From: an uncultured Eubacteriales bacterium
GTDB taxonomy: Bacteria > Bacillota > Clostridia > Oscillospirales > CAG-272
Length of the DNA: 64,000 nt
Reading direction: 5' to 3'
Assembly (NCBI GenBank): GCA_934434925.1
Contig: CAKSAC010000001.1
Location: 148,492 to 212,491, forward strand
Shown: positions 35,430 through 44,717 of the stretch, piece after piece
Numbering within the stretch: the stretch's first letter is position 1
How the letters are laid out: the number at the start of each line of letters is the position of its first letter
Position numbers and translations under genes: made by a program
The notes under the pieces: generated by a model
The model's database searches: none
The model's input: only the letters and a program-made list of their open reading frames with translations
What the model was told of the DNA's origin: nothing

Positions 35430-37883
35430 ATGAGCAATTTTATTGAGAAAGCCGAAGCGCTTTCCCTTCCCTTGATTCCGCTTCGCGGTACGGTGGCTTT
35501 TCCTTCCGTTCAGATGAATCTTTCCATCACACGCGGTATTTCGCTGAAAGCGTTCGGCCAGGCTGCTTCGCATGATGCCGGCGCGATTCTTGTCGCGCAG
35601 AAGGATCCGTCTATTGACGAGCCGGAAGAAAAAGATTTTTACAAAGTCGGTACCGTTTGCGTCATCAAGCAGGTCACGAAAACGCCGGACGGCACGCTTA
35701 CCGTAATGTTTGAGGGGGTCCGCCGCGCCAGAATTCAGTCCGTCGCGTTTACGGACGGTTTTTTCCGCGCGGACGTTGTATGTAAAAAAATGACGCTCGG
35801 CACGGCGGCCGGTCTGCGGGCCGACGCCCTGCTTGACGAACTTTCACGCACATTGGAAGAAATCCAGCCGATTCATCCTACATTGACGGACGAAGTCCGC
35901 ATGGCCGCCGTCGCCATCCGCGACCCCGGTCTTTCGGCTGATTTTACGGCTTCCGCCGTCCTTCTCAATACCCGCAACAAGCAGGCCGTGCTGGAAGATT
36001 TCAACCCGCTCATGCGTTTAGAGCATTTGCTTGTCCTTTTGCAGGAAGAAAAAGAACTGCTTTCCTGCGAAGCAAAAATCCACAGCGCCGTGCGTGAAAA
36101 GGTGGATGAGCATCAGAAAGAATTCTTTTTGCGCGAAGAACTGCGGGCCATTCAGCAGGAACTCGGCGAAGACTCTGACGAAATCGAGGAATATTCCGCA
36201 AAAATCGACAAAACGCCCATGCCGGACGAAGCGCGCGAAAAACTGCGCAAAGAACTCGGAAAATTGGCAAAAACGCCTTATGGCGCGGCGGAAAGCGTCG
36301 TTCTGCGTAATTACCTCGATACGTGCCTGGAACTTCCGTGGAGCAAAAAAACCAAAGACAAACTCGATATGGCGGCGGTTGAACGCGTGTTGAACGCCGA
36401 TCACGACGGACTTGACAAGGTCAAAGAACGCATTCTTGAGTATGTGGCCGTCCGGAAACTTGCGCCCGACATCAAGAATCAGATTCTCTGTCTTGTCGGC
36501 CCTCCCGGGGTCGGAAAGACCTCGGTCGCCGCATCGGTCGCTCGTGCCCTCGGGCGCAAATATTCCCGCATTTCGCTCGGCGGCATCCGGGATGAAGCGG
36601 ATATCCGCGGCCATCGGAAGACCTATGTCGGGGCCATGCCGGGGCGTATCGTCACATCACTTACCAACGCGAAATCGATGAATCCCGTCATTGTGCTGGA
36701 CGAGGTGGATAAACTCTCCCGCGACCTGCACGGCGACCCGTCCTCTGCCCTTTTGGAAGTCCTGGACCCCGAACAGAATAAATATTTCCGCGATCATTTT
36801 CTTGAAATGCCGCTTGATCTTTCCGATTGCCTCTTCATCGCCACGGCCAATTATTACGACAATATACCCGAGGCGCTGATCGACCGCATGGAAATTATTG
36901 AAGTCAAACCCTATACCCGCACGGAAAAATTCGCGATTGCCCTGCACCATCTGATTCCGAAGCAGATGAAGCGCCACGGACTGACAAAAAGAACTCTCCT
37001 GTTGCGAGACGATGCCGTATATGAGATCATCGATCACTATACCCGGGAAGCCGGCGTGCGGAATCTGGAACGCGAACTGGCGGCTCTTTTCCGTCGCGCC
37101 GCGAAAAAAATTGCCGGAGGCGAAGCGACCCGGGTCCGGGTGGATGCCGAAAATCTCCGGGACTATCTCGGCAAGCGCAAATTCCGGCCGGAACAGGAAC
37201 TCTGCCGGGATGAAGTCGGCGTGATAAACGGGCTGGCTTACACCAGCGCCGGCGGAGACATTTTGCGTGTGGAAGCTCTTCCGATGCCCGGCACCGGAAA
37301 GATTGAGCTGACCGGTTCGCTCGGCGAGGTGATGAAGGAATCGGCACATATAGCGTACAGTTGCGTCCGCGCCCGCGCCGCTTCGTTCGGCCTTGACCCC
37401 TCCTCTTTTGCGAAAGAAGATATTCATATCCACTTCCCGGAGGGAGCGGTTCCGAAAGACGGCCCTTCCGCCGGCGTAACCATGGTGTCGGCGCTTGTCA
37501 GCGCCCTGACGGGGATTCCCGCCCGGTGTGACGTGGCCATGACGGGAGAAGTGACTTTGCACGGGCGCGTTCTGCCGATCGGCGGTCTGACAGAAAAAAC
37601 GATGGCCGCTTATCGTGCCGGAATCAAAACGGTTCTTATTCCCCGCGATAATGAACGCGACCTGGATGAGATTGATAAAGAAGCCGCGGCGCATTTGCAC
37701 TTCATCCTCTGTGATACGGTGGACGATGTGCTGAAAAATGTATTACGGAGCCAACCGATCCCATACACCGCTCCCGTAACTGCCAAAAACGAAAATCAAC
37801 AGGAGGGAAAACTGAAATATCCGGACATTCCCGTTACCTATACCACGGGCAATACCGGTATCAGTGTTACCGGCAATTTATGA
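35430..37883 (+). CDS. lon: ATP-dependent protease Lon (LonA type)
   Basis: 817 residues. N-terminal substrate domain (about 10-210), coiled coil, AAA+ module with Walker A GPPGVGKTS starting at 357, and S16 protease domain with catalytic Ser680 (DGPSAG) and Lys723 (TEKTM), spaced 43 as in Bacillus LonA. The ATG at 35430 has AGGA 7 nt upstream; an ATG at 35403 would add nine residues without an SD. Overlaps engB by 4 bp, the usual lon-ysxC pair. Confidence 0.97.
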   Translation: MSNFIEKAEALSLPLIPLRGTVAFPSVQMNLSITRGISLKAFGQAASHDAGAILVAQKDPSIDEPEEKDFYKVGTVCVIKQVTKTPDGTLTVMFEGVRRARIQSVAFTDGFFRADVVCKKMTLGTAAGLRADALLDELSRTLEEIQPIHPTLTDEVRMAAVAIRDPGLSADFTASAVLLNTRNKQAVLEDFNPLMRLEHLLVLLQEEKELLSCEAKIHSAVREKVDEHQKEFFLREELRAIQQELGEDSDEIEEYSAKIDKTPMPDEAREKLRKELGKLAKTPYGAAESVVLRNYLDTCLELPWSKKTKDKLDMAAVERVLNADHDGLDKVKERILEYVAVRKLAPDIKNQILCLVGPPGVGKTSVAASVARALGRKYSRISLGGIRDEADIRGHRKTYVGAMPGRIVTSLTNAKSMNPVIVLDEVDKLSRDLHGDPSSALLEVLDPEQNKYFRDHFLEMPLDLSDCLFIATANYYDNIPEALIDRMEIIEVKPYTRTEKFAIALHHLIPKQMKRHGLTKRTLLLRDDAVYEIIDHYTREAGVRNLERELAALFRRAAKKIAGGEATRVRVDAENLRDYLGKRKFRPEQELCRDEVGVINGLAYTSAGGDILRVEALPMPGTGKIELTGSLGEVMKESAHIAYSCVRARAASFGLDPSSFAKEDIHIHFPEGAVPKDGPSAGVTMVSALVSALTGIPARCDVAMTGEVTLHGRVLPIGGLTEKTMAAYRAGIKTVLIPRDNERDLDEIDKEAAAHLHFILCDTVDDVLKNVLRSQPIPYTAPVTAKNENQQEGKLKYPDIPVTYTTGNTGISVTGNL

Positions 37884-38503
37884 GTGCCAAGATCAATTTT
37901 CAGAACGTCGCTCTGAAAATATCCGCAGGTTTTCCCGCCCAGTTCCCTCGTGACGCGCGACCGAGGATTGCTTTCTCCGGTCGCTCCAATGCAGGCAAGA
38001 GTTCGCTCATCAACGCTCTGCTCGGGCGCAAGGACCTGGCGCGCGTCAGTTCTGCCCCGGGAAAGACGATTACCGTAAATTTTTATGACATCGACGGGAA
38101 GCTGTATTTTGTCGATCTCCCCGGATACGGTTTTGCCAAACGCCCGGACAGTGAGAAAAAGAAATGGTCCGCATTGACGGACGGATTTTTTGTCAACAAT
38201 CCCGATACGGACATGCTTCGGCTTGTTGTCCAACTGGTGGATATACGGCACGACCCGACCGAAGACGACCGCCTGATGCTGAACTTTCTCCGGGAAAGCA
38301 ACCTGCCTTACCTGGTGGTGGCATCCAAAGCGGACAAGATTTCTCCCACCGCCGCACGTGCGGCAATCAACCGGCTGAAGGACGGATTTCCCGGTATATC
38401 GGTCCTTGCCTTCTCCGCACTGAACGGAGAGGGCCGGGATATTCTCCGGAAAAAAATCCTAAAAGCCGCTTTTTCCGATGCTGAGGAGGCCTGCGAACCT
38501 TGA
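37880..38503 (+). CDS. engB: Ribosome biogenesis GTPase EngB (YsxC/YihA)
   Basis: 207 residues. G1 GRSNAGKSS near 34-42, G3 DLPGYG and G4 SKAD. Needed for late 50S assembly. Its ATG overlaps the lon stop (ATGA), and its stop overlaps the TTG start of the M50 gene. Confidence 0.96.
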   Translation: MSAKINFQNVALKISAGFPAQFPRDARPRIAFSGRSNAGKSSLINALLGRKDLARVSSAPGKTITVNFYDIDGKLYFVDLPGYGFAKRPDSEKKKWSALTDGFFVNNPDTDMLRLVVQLVDIRHDPTEDDRLMLNFLRESNLPYLVVASKADKISPTAARAAINRLKDGFPGISVLAFSALNGEGRDILRKKILKAAFSDAEEACEP

Positions 38504-39177
38504 ATGTACAACTTCTGATAGGATATTTGCTGTCTGTTCCCGCCGTACTGATTGCCCTGTCGGTGCATGAATACGCACACGGATTTGCCGCATGGAAACT
38601 CGGCGATCCGACCGCGCGCAGTCTCGGTCGGCTGACCCTGAATCCGTTCCGGCATCTCGACCCCGTCGGAATCGTTTGCATGATTTTATTCCATTTCGGA
38701 TGGGCCAAGCCCGTTCCGATCAATACCCGCTATTTTAAGCATCCGCGGCGCGATATTGCCATTACGGCGTTCGCCGGCCCTCTTGCCAACTTCACGATGG
38801 CGTTTTTCGGCGCGTTCTTCTATTGTTGCGCCAATGCCACTTTTTCCGCGGTTTTGCGCGGAACCGACTCTCCTTCCGGAACACTGGTTTCGGTTTTTGC
38901 ATACACGCTCCAGTTTCTTTTCCTCTTTCACTATCTGAACCTGACGCTCGGACTTTTCAACTGCATTCCGATTCCCCCTCTGGACGGATCGCGGTTTCTG
39001 CTTGTTTTTCTTCCGCCCCGCCTTTATTTCGGCGTGATGAAGTATGAACGATATATTTCTCTGGCTTTGATGGCGCTTCTGTTTTTCGGCGCGTTCACGG
39101 GATTTCTCAGTACTGTTTCCGGCCGCCTGTCTGAGTTGATCTTCTCGATTTTCCGTTTGATACCTTGCTTTGAATGA
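38500..39177 (+). CDS. Site-2 protease family (M50) membrane metalloprotease
   Basis: 225 residues from TTG at 38500, with GAGGAGG upstream; the start overlaps the engB stop. HEYAH (23-27) within the first helix is the zinc site and PPLDGSR (about 163) supplies the third ligand. Four to five membrane helices. YwhC/Rip-type proteins of this size lack a PDZ domain; substrate unknown. It commonly precedes scpA in Clostridia. Confidence 0.9.
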   Translation: MNVQLLIGYLLSVPAVLIALSVHEYAHGFAAWKLGDPTARSLGRLTLNPFRHLDPVGIVCMILFHFGWAKPVPINTRYFKHPRRDIAITAFAGPLANFTMAFFGAFFYCCANATFSAVLRGTDSPSGTLVSVFAYTLQFLFLFHYLNLTLGLFNCIPIPPLDGSRFLLVFLPPRLYFGVMKYERYISLALMALLFFGAFTGFLSTVSGRLSELIFSIFRLIPCFE

Positions 39178-39184
39178 GGATACT

Positions 39185-40006
39185 ATGGATGAAATAATCT
39201 TCCGCCTGGATCAATTTGAAGGGCCTATGGATCTTCTGTTGGAGATCATCAAGAAAAATCGTTATAAAATCACCGATATTCCGATTGCCGAGATCTGTGA
39301 TCAATATCTGTCCTATATGGACGCGGCGGAAAAAATGGACCTCAATCTGACCAGTGAATTTATCGTGATGGCCAGCGAACTTCTCCTGATAAAAAGCATT
39401 ATTCTTTTGCCGCGTTCGACCGAAGAAGTCGCCGTTAAGAAAGCGGAACTGGAAAACGCTTTACAGATTTATCAACAAGCAAAGGCCGCCGCCGTGGACA
39501 TGCAAAAACTTTATGCCGACTATTCGGCTCGCTTTGCAAAAGAAACCGATGAAATCCCGCCCGAAAAAGGGGTTCCGCTCGGACTTGACCCTGCTCTTCT
39601 CACCCGCGCCATGCAAGCGATTCTGACCCGCTTGCGGGTATCGGAGGAACGATCCGAAAAGAAACTGATCGCTCCGCTGGTTGCACGGCGCACGGTTTCG
39701 GTTGAAAAACGCATTGAACATATTGTGGAAATGCTGGAACGCGAAAAGGAAGCCTCCCTTTTTGCTCTTCTTTCCGACTCCGAGGACAAGACCGAACTGA
39801 TCGCCTCGTTCCTCGCGGTGCTGGAACTTGTCAAAATCCACCGCATTCTTATCAAAGAAACGCCGGAATCGGATTTGATTTCCGAAACGCTGAACGGTCA
39901 GGAAGATTGCCTTTCCCTGCGTTTCGTTTTCAACGCCGACTATACACCCGAGGAAAGAACCGAAAGTGAGTTTGACCATGAAAAAGACACAGAACCTGCA
40001 ACTTGA
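39185..40006 (+). CDS. scpA: Segregation and condensation protein A
   Basis: 273 residues; the kleisin start IIFRLDQFEGPMDLLLEII is diagnostic. Bridges SMC heads together with ScpB. The ATG at 39185 has GAGG 6 nt upstream; an ATG at 39170 lies in the previous gene. Overlaps scpB by 41 bp. Confidence 0.96.
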   Translation: MDEIIFRLDQFEGPMDLLLEIIKKNRYKITDIPIAEICDQYLSYMDAAEKMDLNLTSEFIVMASELLLIKSIILLPRSTEEVAVKKAELENALQIYQQAKAAAVDMQKLYADYSARFAKETDEIPPEKGVPLGLDPALLTRAMQAILTRLRVSEERSEKKLIAPLVARRTVSVEKRIEHIVEMLEREKEASLFALLSDSEDKTELIASFLAVLELVKIHRILIKETPESDLISETLNGQEDCLSLRFVFNADYTPEERTESEFDHEKDTEPAT

Positions 40007-40730
40007 CCTTCCGGATGCCGAGGAAAAAGCAGAACTGCAAGAACCGGCGGAAGATCTGAATATTGAAGAGGCGCTGGAAGCCATCCTCTTCGCGGCGGGA
40101 CATGCCGTTACCTACGGGCAGCTGGCCTCTCTTTTTGAACTTTCTCCCCTTGAAATGAAGGCTTTGGTCTTGGAATATGCCAATAAATACAATCATTCCC
40201 GCCTCTCGCGCGGCGTGATGCTCCTCACGTATGATGAATCCTGCCAATTATGCACAAAGCCGGATTTTTTGCCGTATATCCGCGCCGCTCTCGGTATCCG
40301 TAAAAGCGGGAATCTTTCCAATTCTTCCATCGAAACGCTGGCCGTCATTGCATACAATCAACCCGTTACACGGTCGTATATCGACCAAGTGCGAAAAGTT
40401 GACAGTGCCTACGCCGTTAACAACCTCTTGGAACGCGGTCTGATCGAGAGCAAAGGACGGCTGGACGCGCCGGGACGGCCGACGCTTCTCGGTACAACGC
40501 CGGACTTTTTACGCTGTTTCGGCCTTACCTCATTGGCAGATTTACCGGATATTCACGCAGAGAACGCTGCCGAAGTCCTTCAAAGTATCGGACAGCAATA
40601 TATGATGGAAACCGATGATTCCGGTCAGCTTTCTCTGGATGACGAACTGAAAAAAGAAGCGGTGGAAAAAGCGGCCGCACCGGAAGAAACGACCCCGACA
40701 GAAGAAACGGCGGAACAAATCAGTATCTGA
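39966..40730 (+). CDS. scpB: Segregation and condensation protein B
   Basis: 254 residues from GTG at 39966 (ATG at 39978 is an alternative; GAGGA lies 11 nt before the GTG). Two winged helices: LEAILFAAGHAVT near 35 and ETLAVIAYNQPVTR near 120, with GRPTLLGTT. An acidic, Thr/Glu-rich tail of about 40 residues follows. Forms the SMC-ScpAB condensin with the smc product encoded at 22.5-26.1 kb. Confidence 0.94.
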   Translation: MSLTMKKTQNLQLDLPDAEEKAELQEPAEDLNIEEALEAILFAAGHAVTYGQLASLFELSPLEMKALVLEYANKYNHSRLSRGVMLLTYDESCQLCTKPDFLPYIRAALGIRKSGNLSNSSIETLAVIAYNQPVTRSYIDQVRKVDSAYAVNNLLERGLIESKGRLDAPGRPTLLGTTPDFLRCFGLTSLADLPDIHAENAAEVLQSIGQQYMMETDDSGQLSLDDELKKEAVEKAAAPEETTPTEETAEQISI

Positions 40731-40757
40731 TCGCCGAAAAACGAAAGGAGAGACGGC

Positions 40758-41510
40758 ATGAGCCCCGCATTGTGGATACTGTTTTCCGTCCTTTTCGTTC
40801 TTCTGTTTCTCCTGTTTTCCCCAATCCGGCTGGTTTTTTGCTATGACGGACGCATAAAATTGACGTTGCATTATCTTTTCCTGCATTTTTCCCTTGTTCC
40901 CCGCAAAAAGAAAAAGAACGCAAAAAAGGAACCGGTAAAAAAGAAAAAGGAAAAGAAAAAAGACCGGAAAAAGGCCGGCAAAGATGCCCAGAGAGCGGAA
41001 AAACCTGTAAAAAAGAAGAAAAAACCGCTTCGTTTCTTTGATATCCGGCTTCTGTTGCGTCTGGTCAGGGGTTTCCTCTCCCGGACAGTGCAAAAACTCC
41101 GCAAACATATGCGCATTCGTATCAGACGGTTGCATATTACGCTCGGTGGCGGCGAGGACGCGGCAAAGGCGGCCATAGAATACGGGATTGCCGCACAGGC
41201 GCTTGCATACCTGCTCGCTGTTCCCGAAGAGGCTGGGGTCTTAAAAAAGAAAAAGGATATCCGGCTGGATATCGACTTCCTCTCGGATTCCGCTTTTTTT
41301 GATACGCGCATAGAAGTCATTTTTCCGCTTTTCTTTGCCGTTTCGGCGGCGGTTTCGATACTTTTTGACGGATTTCGCACGTACACGCGTTTCAAAAAGC
41401 GCCCCACCGGAAAAAAAGCCAAAGACTCTCCGGCCGTTTCCCGCGTTTCTCTTCGGGAAAGCCAAAAGAATTCTGAAAAAAAAGAAAGCGCGCCGGAGAA
41501 TTCCCCGTAA
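40758..41510 (+). CDS. DUF2953 protein with lysine-rich linker
   Basis: 250 residues. One N-terminal membrane helix (about 5-25), then a highly charged stretch (50-95) that is mostly Lys with a few Glu and Ala, then the DUF2953-like body and a second hydrophobic segment near 190-210. Its place between scpB and gerW is typical of sporulating Clostridia and suggests, but does not prove, a sporulation role. Confidence 0.8.
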   Translation: MSPALWILFSVLFVLLFLLFSPIRLVFCYDGRIKLTLHYLFLHFSLVPRKKKKNAKKEPVKKKKEKKKDRKKAGKDAQRAEKPVKKKKKPLRFFDIRLLLRLVRGFLSRTVQKLRKHMRIRIRRLHITLGGGEDAAKAAIEYGIAAQALAYLLAVPEEAGVLKKKKDIRLDIDFLSDSAFFDTRIEVIFPLFFAVSAAVSILFDGFRTYTRFKKRPTGKKAKDSPAVSRVSLRESQKNSEKKESAPENSP

Positions 41511-41546
41511 CCGATAATAAGACAAAAAATACAAAGGAGATGCCAG

Positions 41547-41999
41547 ATGGCAGATAGTAAATTCAGCGACATCATCAATTCTTCCCTTCAGAAAATCAAG
41601 GAATTTGCCAATTCCGAGACTGTCATCGGAGAACCCGTAACTGTGGCGGGCATGACTGTTCTCCCCGTTTCCCGTATCACCATGGGGTTTGCTTCGGGCG
41701 GGATTGATTACGCCGGGAAAAAGGCAAAAGAATCCCCGGCCGTAAAACCGAACAATTTCGGCGGCGGAGGCGGAACCGGCGTTAATATTACCCCGATTGC
41801 CTTTCTGGTTCTCTCGGAGACGGGAACGGCCGAAGTGTTGCCGATCACCGGCTATGACGACAACAGTTCGGTGGATAAGATCACCGGGTTGATCGAGCGT
41901 TCGCCGGAGATTCTTGCCCGTTTGCGCGATGTTTTCAAGAAGAAAAAACCGATGACCGAAACCGATCCGGTTCCGGAAAACGATGACAAAAAAGCCTGA
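41547..41999 (+). CDS. gerW: Spore germination protein GerW family (YtfJ)
   Basis: 150 residues, with the conserved GEPVTVAGMTVLPVSRI start, a glycine-rich loop (FGGGGGTG) and a Lys-rich end. YtfJ/GerW is made in the forespore in Bacillus and is needed for response to some germinants. SD AAAGGAG. Followed by dacF, the usual order. Confidence 0.94.
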   Translation: MADSKFSDIINSSLQKIKEFANSETVIGEPVTVAGMTVLPVSRITMGFASGGIDYAGKKAKESPAVKPNNFGGGGGTGVNITPIAFLVLSETGTAEVLPITGYDDNSSVDKITGLIERSPEILARLRDVFKKKKPMTETDPVPENDDKKA

Positions 42000-42067
42000 T
42001 TTTTTTTGGTATCTCTTCTTTCCTCCGGTAAATAGTAAAACCAGATGAATGATCGGAGGTTTGGTCT

Positions 42068-43258
42068 TTGAAACGCTTTTTTTCGCTTTTTCTTCTCTTT
42101 ATCGGCCTTTTTCTCTATACAGCTTTTCCGGCAAAGGCATATGCCGAAAAACAGACGCATATTTTGTCCGAAGCCGTACATGCCGCGCGCGGAATCCCCG
42201 CCGCCGACCGGGGGCGCGCCTCTTTTGAAACGTGGCCGGCGCTATCGGCGGAAGCGGCGGCATTGTGTGACGCGGCATCCGGACGTATCCTGCACGGAAA
42301 AAATGAAACGCGGCGGCTTCCGATGGCAAGCACGACCAAGGTCATGACGGCGCTTGTCACATTGGAATCTCTCCCGTTGACGGCCGTTATCCGCATTCCG
42401 AAGGAAGCGGTCGGAGTAGAAGGTTCTTCTGTCTATCTCCGGGCCGGCGATACCTACACGGTAGAGGCGCTCCTGTATGCTCTTCTGTTACAAAGCGCCA
42501 ATGACGCGGCGGCGGCTCTCGCCTATGCCGTTTCGGGTTCTCTGCCTGCCTTCGCGGATAAAATGAATTGCCGCGCGGCGGAACTGGGTCTTACCGACAC
42601 CCATTTCGTCACCCCGCACGGACTGGATGATCCGGAACATTATACTACGGCGGCCGACCTCGCCAAAATCGCCGCCGCCGCTTTGGAAAACCCGGATTTT
42701 GCCCGCATTGTTTCCACAAGGCGGTATCTTTTCACAACCGTGGAACGCACACTCCCGCGCGCCCTTGTCAATCACAACAAAATGCTTCTTATATATGATG
42801 GGGCCATTGGAGTAAAAACCGGATTTACGAAAAAAAGCGGACGTTGTCTTGTCAGTGCGGCGCGGCGCGACGGGCTTTTATTGGTTTCTGTCACGCTCAA
42901 TGCTCCGTCAGACTGGGACGATCACAAAAAAATGCTGGATTACGGTTTTTCGGAATACGAAAGCCGCTTACTGGCCGCACCGGGAGAACTGACGCTCCCG
43001 CTACCCCTCTTCAACGCTTCCGGCGAATGCTTTGTAACCAACCGCGACGAAATACGCATGACTTTACGCCGCGGTCAGAATGCGCCCGCTCCGGTTTATG
43101 ATATTCTGCCGCATCCGACCCTGCCTCAAAAAGCGGGACAGTTGGCCGGAGAGGTTCTCTTCGGCCAAGGAGAAGAGACGGTATCTTCTCCGCTGATTTT
43201 CACAGAAGACCTCGTATTACCGAAAACGAAAAAAGGACGGTTCGGACTTTTCCGATAA
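42068..43258 (+). CDS. dacF: D-alanyl-D-alanine carboxypeptidase, DacF-like
   Basis: 396 residues from TTG at 42068 with GGAGG 7 nt upstream. Signal peptide 1-26 (cut near AKAYA). Penicillin-binding motifs: STTK with nucleophile Ser88, SAN at 143-145, KTG at 250-252. A C-terminal PBP5-like beta domain follows. Trims peptidoglycan pentapeptides, in Bacillus in the forespore cortex. A weak sigma-F-like sequence (GTATC ... GTAAATAGTA) lies at about 42012-42042. Confidence 0.93.
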   Translation: MKRFFSLFLLFIGLFLYTAFPAKAYAEKQTHILSEAVHAARGIPAADRGRASFETWPALSAEAAALCDAASGRILHGKNETRRLPMASTTKVMTALVTLESLPLTAVIRIPKEAVGVEGSSVYLRAGDTYTVEALLYALLLQSANDAAAALAYAVSGSLPAFADKMNCRAAELGLTDTHFVTPHGLDDPEHYTTAADLAKIAAAALENPDFARIVSTRRYLFTTVERTLPRALVNHNKMLLIYDGAIGVKTGFTKKSGRCLVSAARRDGLLLVSVTLNAPSDWDDHKKMLDYGFSEYESRLLAAPGELTLPLPLFNASGECFVTNRDEIRMTLRRGQNAPAPVYDILPHPTLPQKAGQLAGEVLFGQGEETVSSPLIFTEDLVLPKTKKGRFGLFR

Positions 43259-43263
43259 AAAAC

Positions 43264-43995
43264 ATGAGTATTGACAATTCCATCCGATTGCAAAAAATCT
43301 TTACAGACTGCGGCATCCTTTCCCGCCGCGCGGCCGAAGCGGCCATTCTGGCCGGAGAAGTTACCGTCAACGGGCAAGTCGCCACCCTGGGTGACAAAGC
43401 CGATCCCGAGGTGGATACAATCCTCTATAAAGGGGTGCCTGTACGCACACCGGAAGAACGGAAGCATATATATATCCTTCTCAATAAACCGCGCGGATAC
43501 GTTACCACCGTACATGATCCGCAAGGCCGAAAGTGCGTACTCGACCTTCTGCCTCCGGAATGCGGACGGGTCTATCCGGTCGGGCGGTTGGATATGATAT
43601 CGGAAGGGGCGCTTCTCTTCACCAATGACGGCGAGCTTACCAATCGGCTGACCCATCCGGGACATGAAATTCCCAAGGTATACCGCGTCAAGGTCGCCGG
43701 CAATGTTTCCGCTGAACAGCTTGCCCTTCTCCGCTCCCCGCTGGAGATTGACGGCTACCGGATCCGCCCGGTTGAAATCGAGGTTATCGATGCCAACGAG
43801 AGCGGAACCGTGCTGAAAATGACGCTCTACGAAGGCCGGAATCGCCAGATCCGGAAAATGTGCGCCGCGGCCGGGCTGACCGTCAAGCGTCTCAATCGCG
43901 TTTCAATCGGGAAGATACGTCTCAACAATCTTCCGGTCGGAAAATGGCGCTATTTAGAGGAAAGCGAAATCGCCTATTTGAAAAAATCCCGCTGA
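43264..43995 (+). CDS. rluB: Pseudouridine synthase RluB family
   Basis: 243 residues. S4 domain (5-60; LQKIFTDCGILSRR) and RsuA-type catalytic domain with Asp110 in GRLDMISEG. Converts a uridine in helix 89 region of 23S rRNA to pseudouridine. No clear SD; it starts 5 bp after dacF, so coupling is likely. Last gene of the scpA operon. Confidence 0.93.
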   Translation: MSIDNSIRLQKIFTDCGILSRRAAEAAILAGEVTVNGQVATLGDKADPEVDTILYKGVPVRTPEERKHIYILLNKPRGYVTTVHDPQGRKCVLDLLPPECGRVYPVGRLDMISEGALLFTNDGELTNRLTHPGHEIPKVYRVKVAGNVSAEQLALLRSPLEIDGYRIRPVEIEVIDANESGTVLKMTLYEGRNRQIRKMCAAAGLTVKRLNRVSIGKIRLNNLPVGKWRYLEESEIAYLKKSR

Positions 43996-44041
43996 TTTAT
44001 AATATAACTATCAAAAGAATACTTGAACGCAGGTATTTCAG

Positions 44042-44365
44042 ATGACAAGAACGGCAAACGTATTTACACGAGTTGATCCCTCCATTAAAGCGCAAGCCGA
44101 AACTGTATTGGATCAATTGGGAATATCTATGGCAACGGCTATGGAAATTTATCTTCGTCAAATTGCATTGCAAAGGAAAATTCCATCTGAAATGAAACTT
44201 CCCGATGTCAGTAAGCCGATTTCTTGTGGTTCGCATACGGACGAAGAATTCAATATGCTTATGGATCGGGCTGCAAAATCGTATGCGGATGGATTATGCA
44301 CAGCTATTTCGGAGTTTAATAAGGAGATTTCAAATGAAATAGGGTTATGGATGAATGGCAAATAA
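44042..44365 (+). CDS. RelB/DinJ family antitoxin
   Basis: 107 residues. The N-terminal ribbon-helix-helix (TANVFTRVDPSIKAQAETVL; then GISMATAMEIYLRQIA) is typical of DinJ antitoxins, which dimerise and repress their own operon. The C-terminal half, which would wrap the toxin, is intact. The toxin gene overlapping its end is broken. Base composition is AT-richer than the genes on both sides, which suggests transfer. Confidence 0.88.
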   Translation: MTRTANVFTRVDPSIKAQAETVLDQLGISMATAMEIYLRQIALQRKIPSEMKLPDVSKPISCGSHTDEEFNMLMDRAAKSYADGLCTAISEFNKEISNEIGLWMNGK

Positions 44366-44663
44366 TTTCAACTCCGGAGTTAAACAAGAGTTCAGAAGTG
44401 TTTATGTGTATATCGCAAACATATTGCTTGTACCGGATACGGTAAAAGCAGTTAGGAAGAATACTCAATCGAATAGAACAATTAAACGAAAAACCAAGCA
44501 GGTTTTTACTGGTAAAAAATGAGCCTTGGCATAGTCGCGGGTTAAGGAAATTGATAGTGGATAATTACATGGTTTTTACTATCCTACCGGACAAACTCAA
44601 GAAGTCATTATTTTCCATGTGTTCTATGGTGGGCGGATTATAAACGAATTGCTCGATAAATAG
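44347..44663 (+). pseudogene. Frameshifted RelE/ParE family toxin
   Basis: Three frames must be joined to read a RelE/ParE-type protein of about 105 residues: EWQIISTPELN (44347 frame), then EFRSVYVYIANILLVPDTV in a second frame, then LGRILNRIEQLNEKPSRF and EPWHSRGLRKLIVDNYMVF in a third, and finally EVIIFHVFYGGRIINELLDK ending at TAG 44663. The ATG at 44347 overlaps the antitoxin gene, as in intact modules. At least three indels, so no active toxin is expected. Confidence 0.85.
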
Positions 44664-44717
44664 TGACGGGCAACAAGAATAATGTTAAGATGACATTTTT
44701 GGAGGTCATATAATACT

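Noticed and set aside
36657..37700. 347-codon open frame opposite lon
   Set aside because: Lies fully antisense to the conserved Lon AAA+ and protease domains; its composition is a reflection of lon codons and it has no recognisable domain.
42012..42042. sigma-F promoter before dacF
   Set aside because: GTATC with GTAAATAGTA at about N14 has two mismatches and a non-ideal spacer; kept only as a remark.
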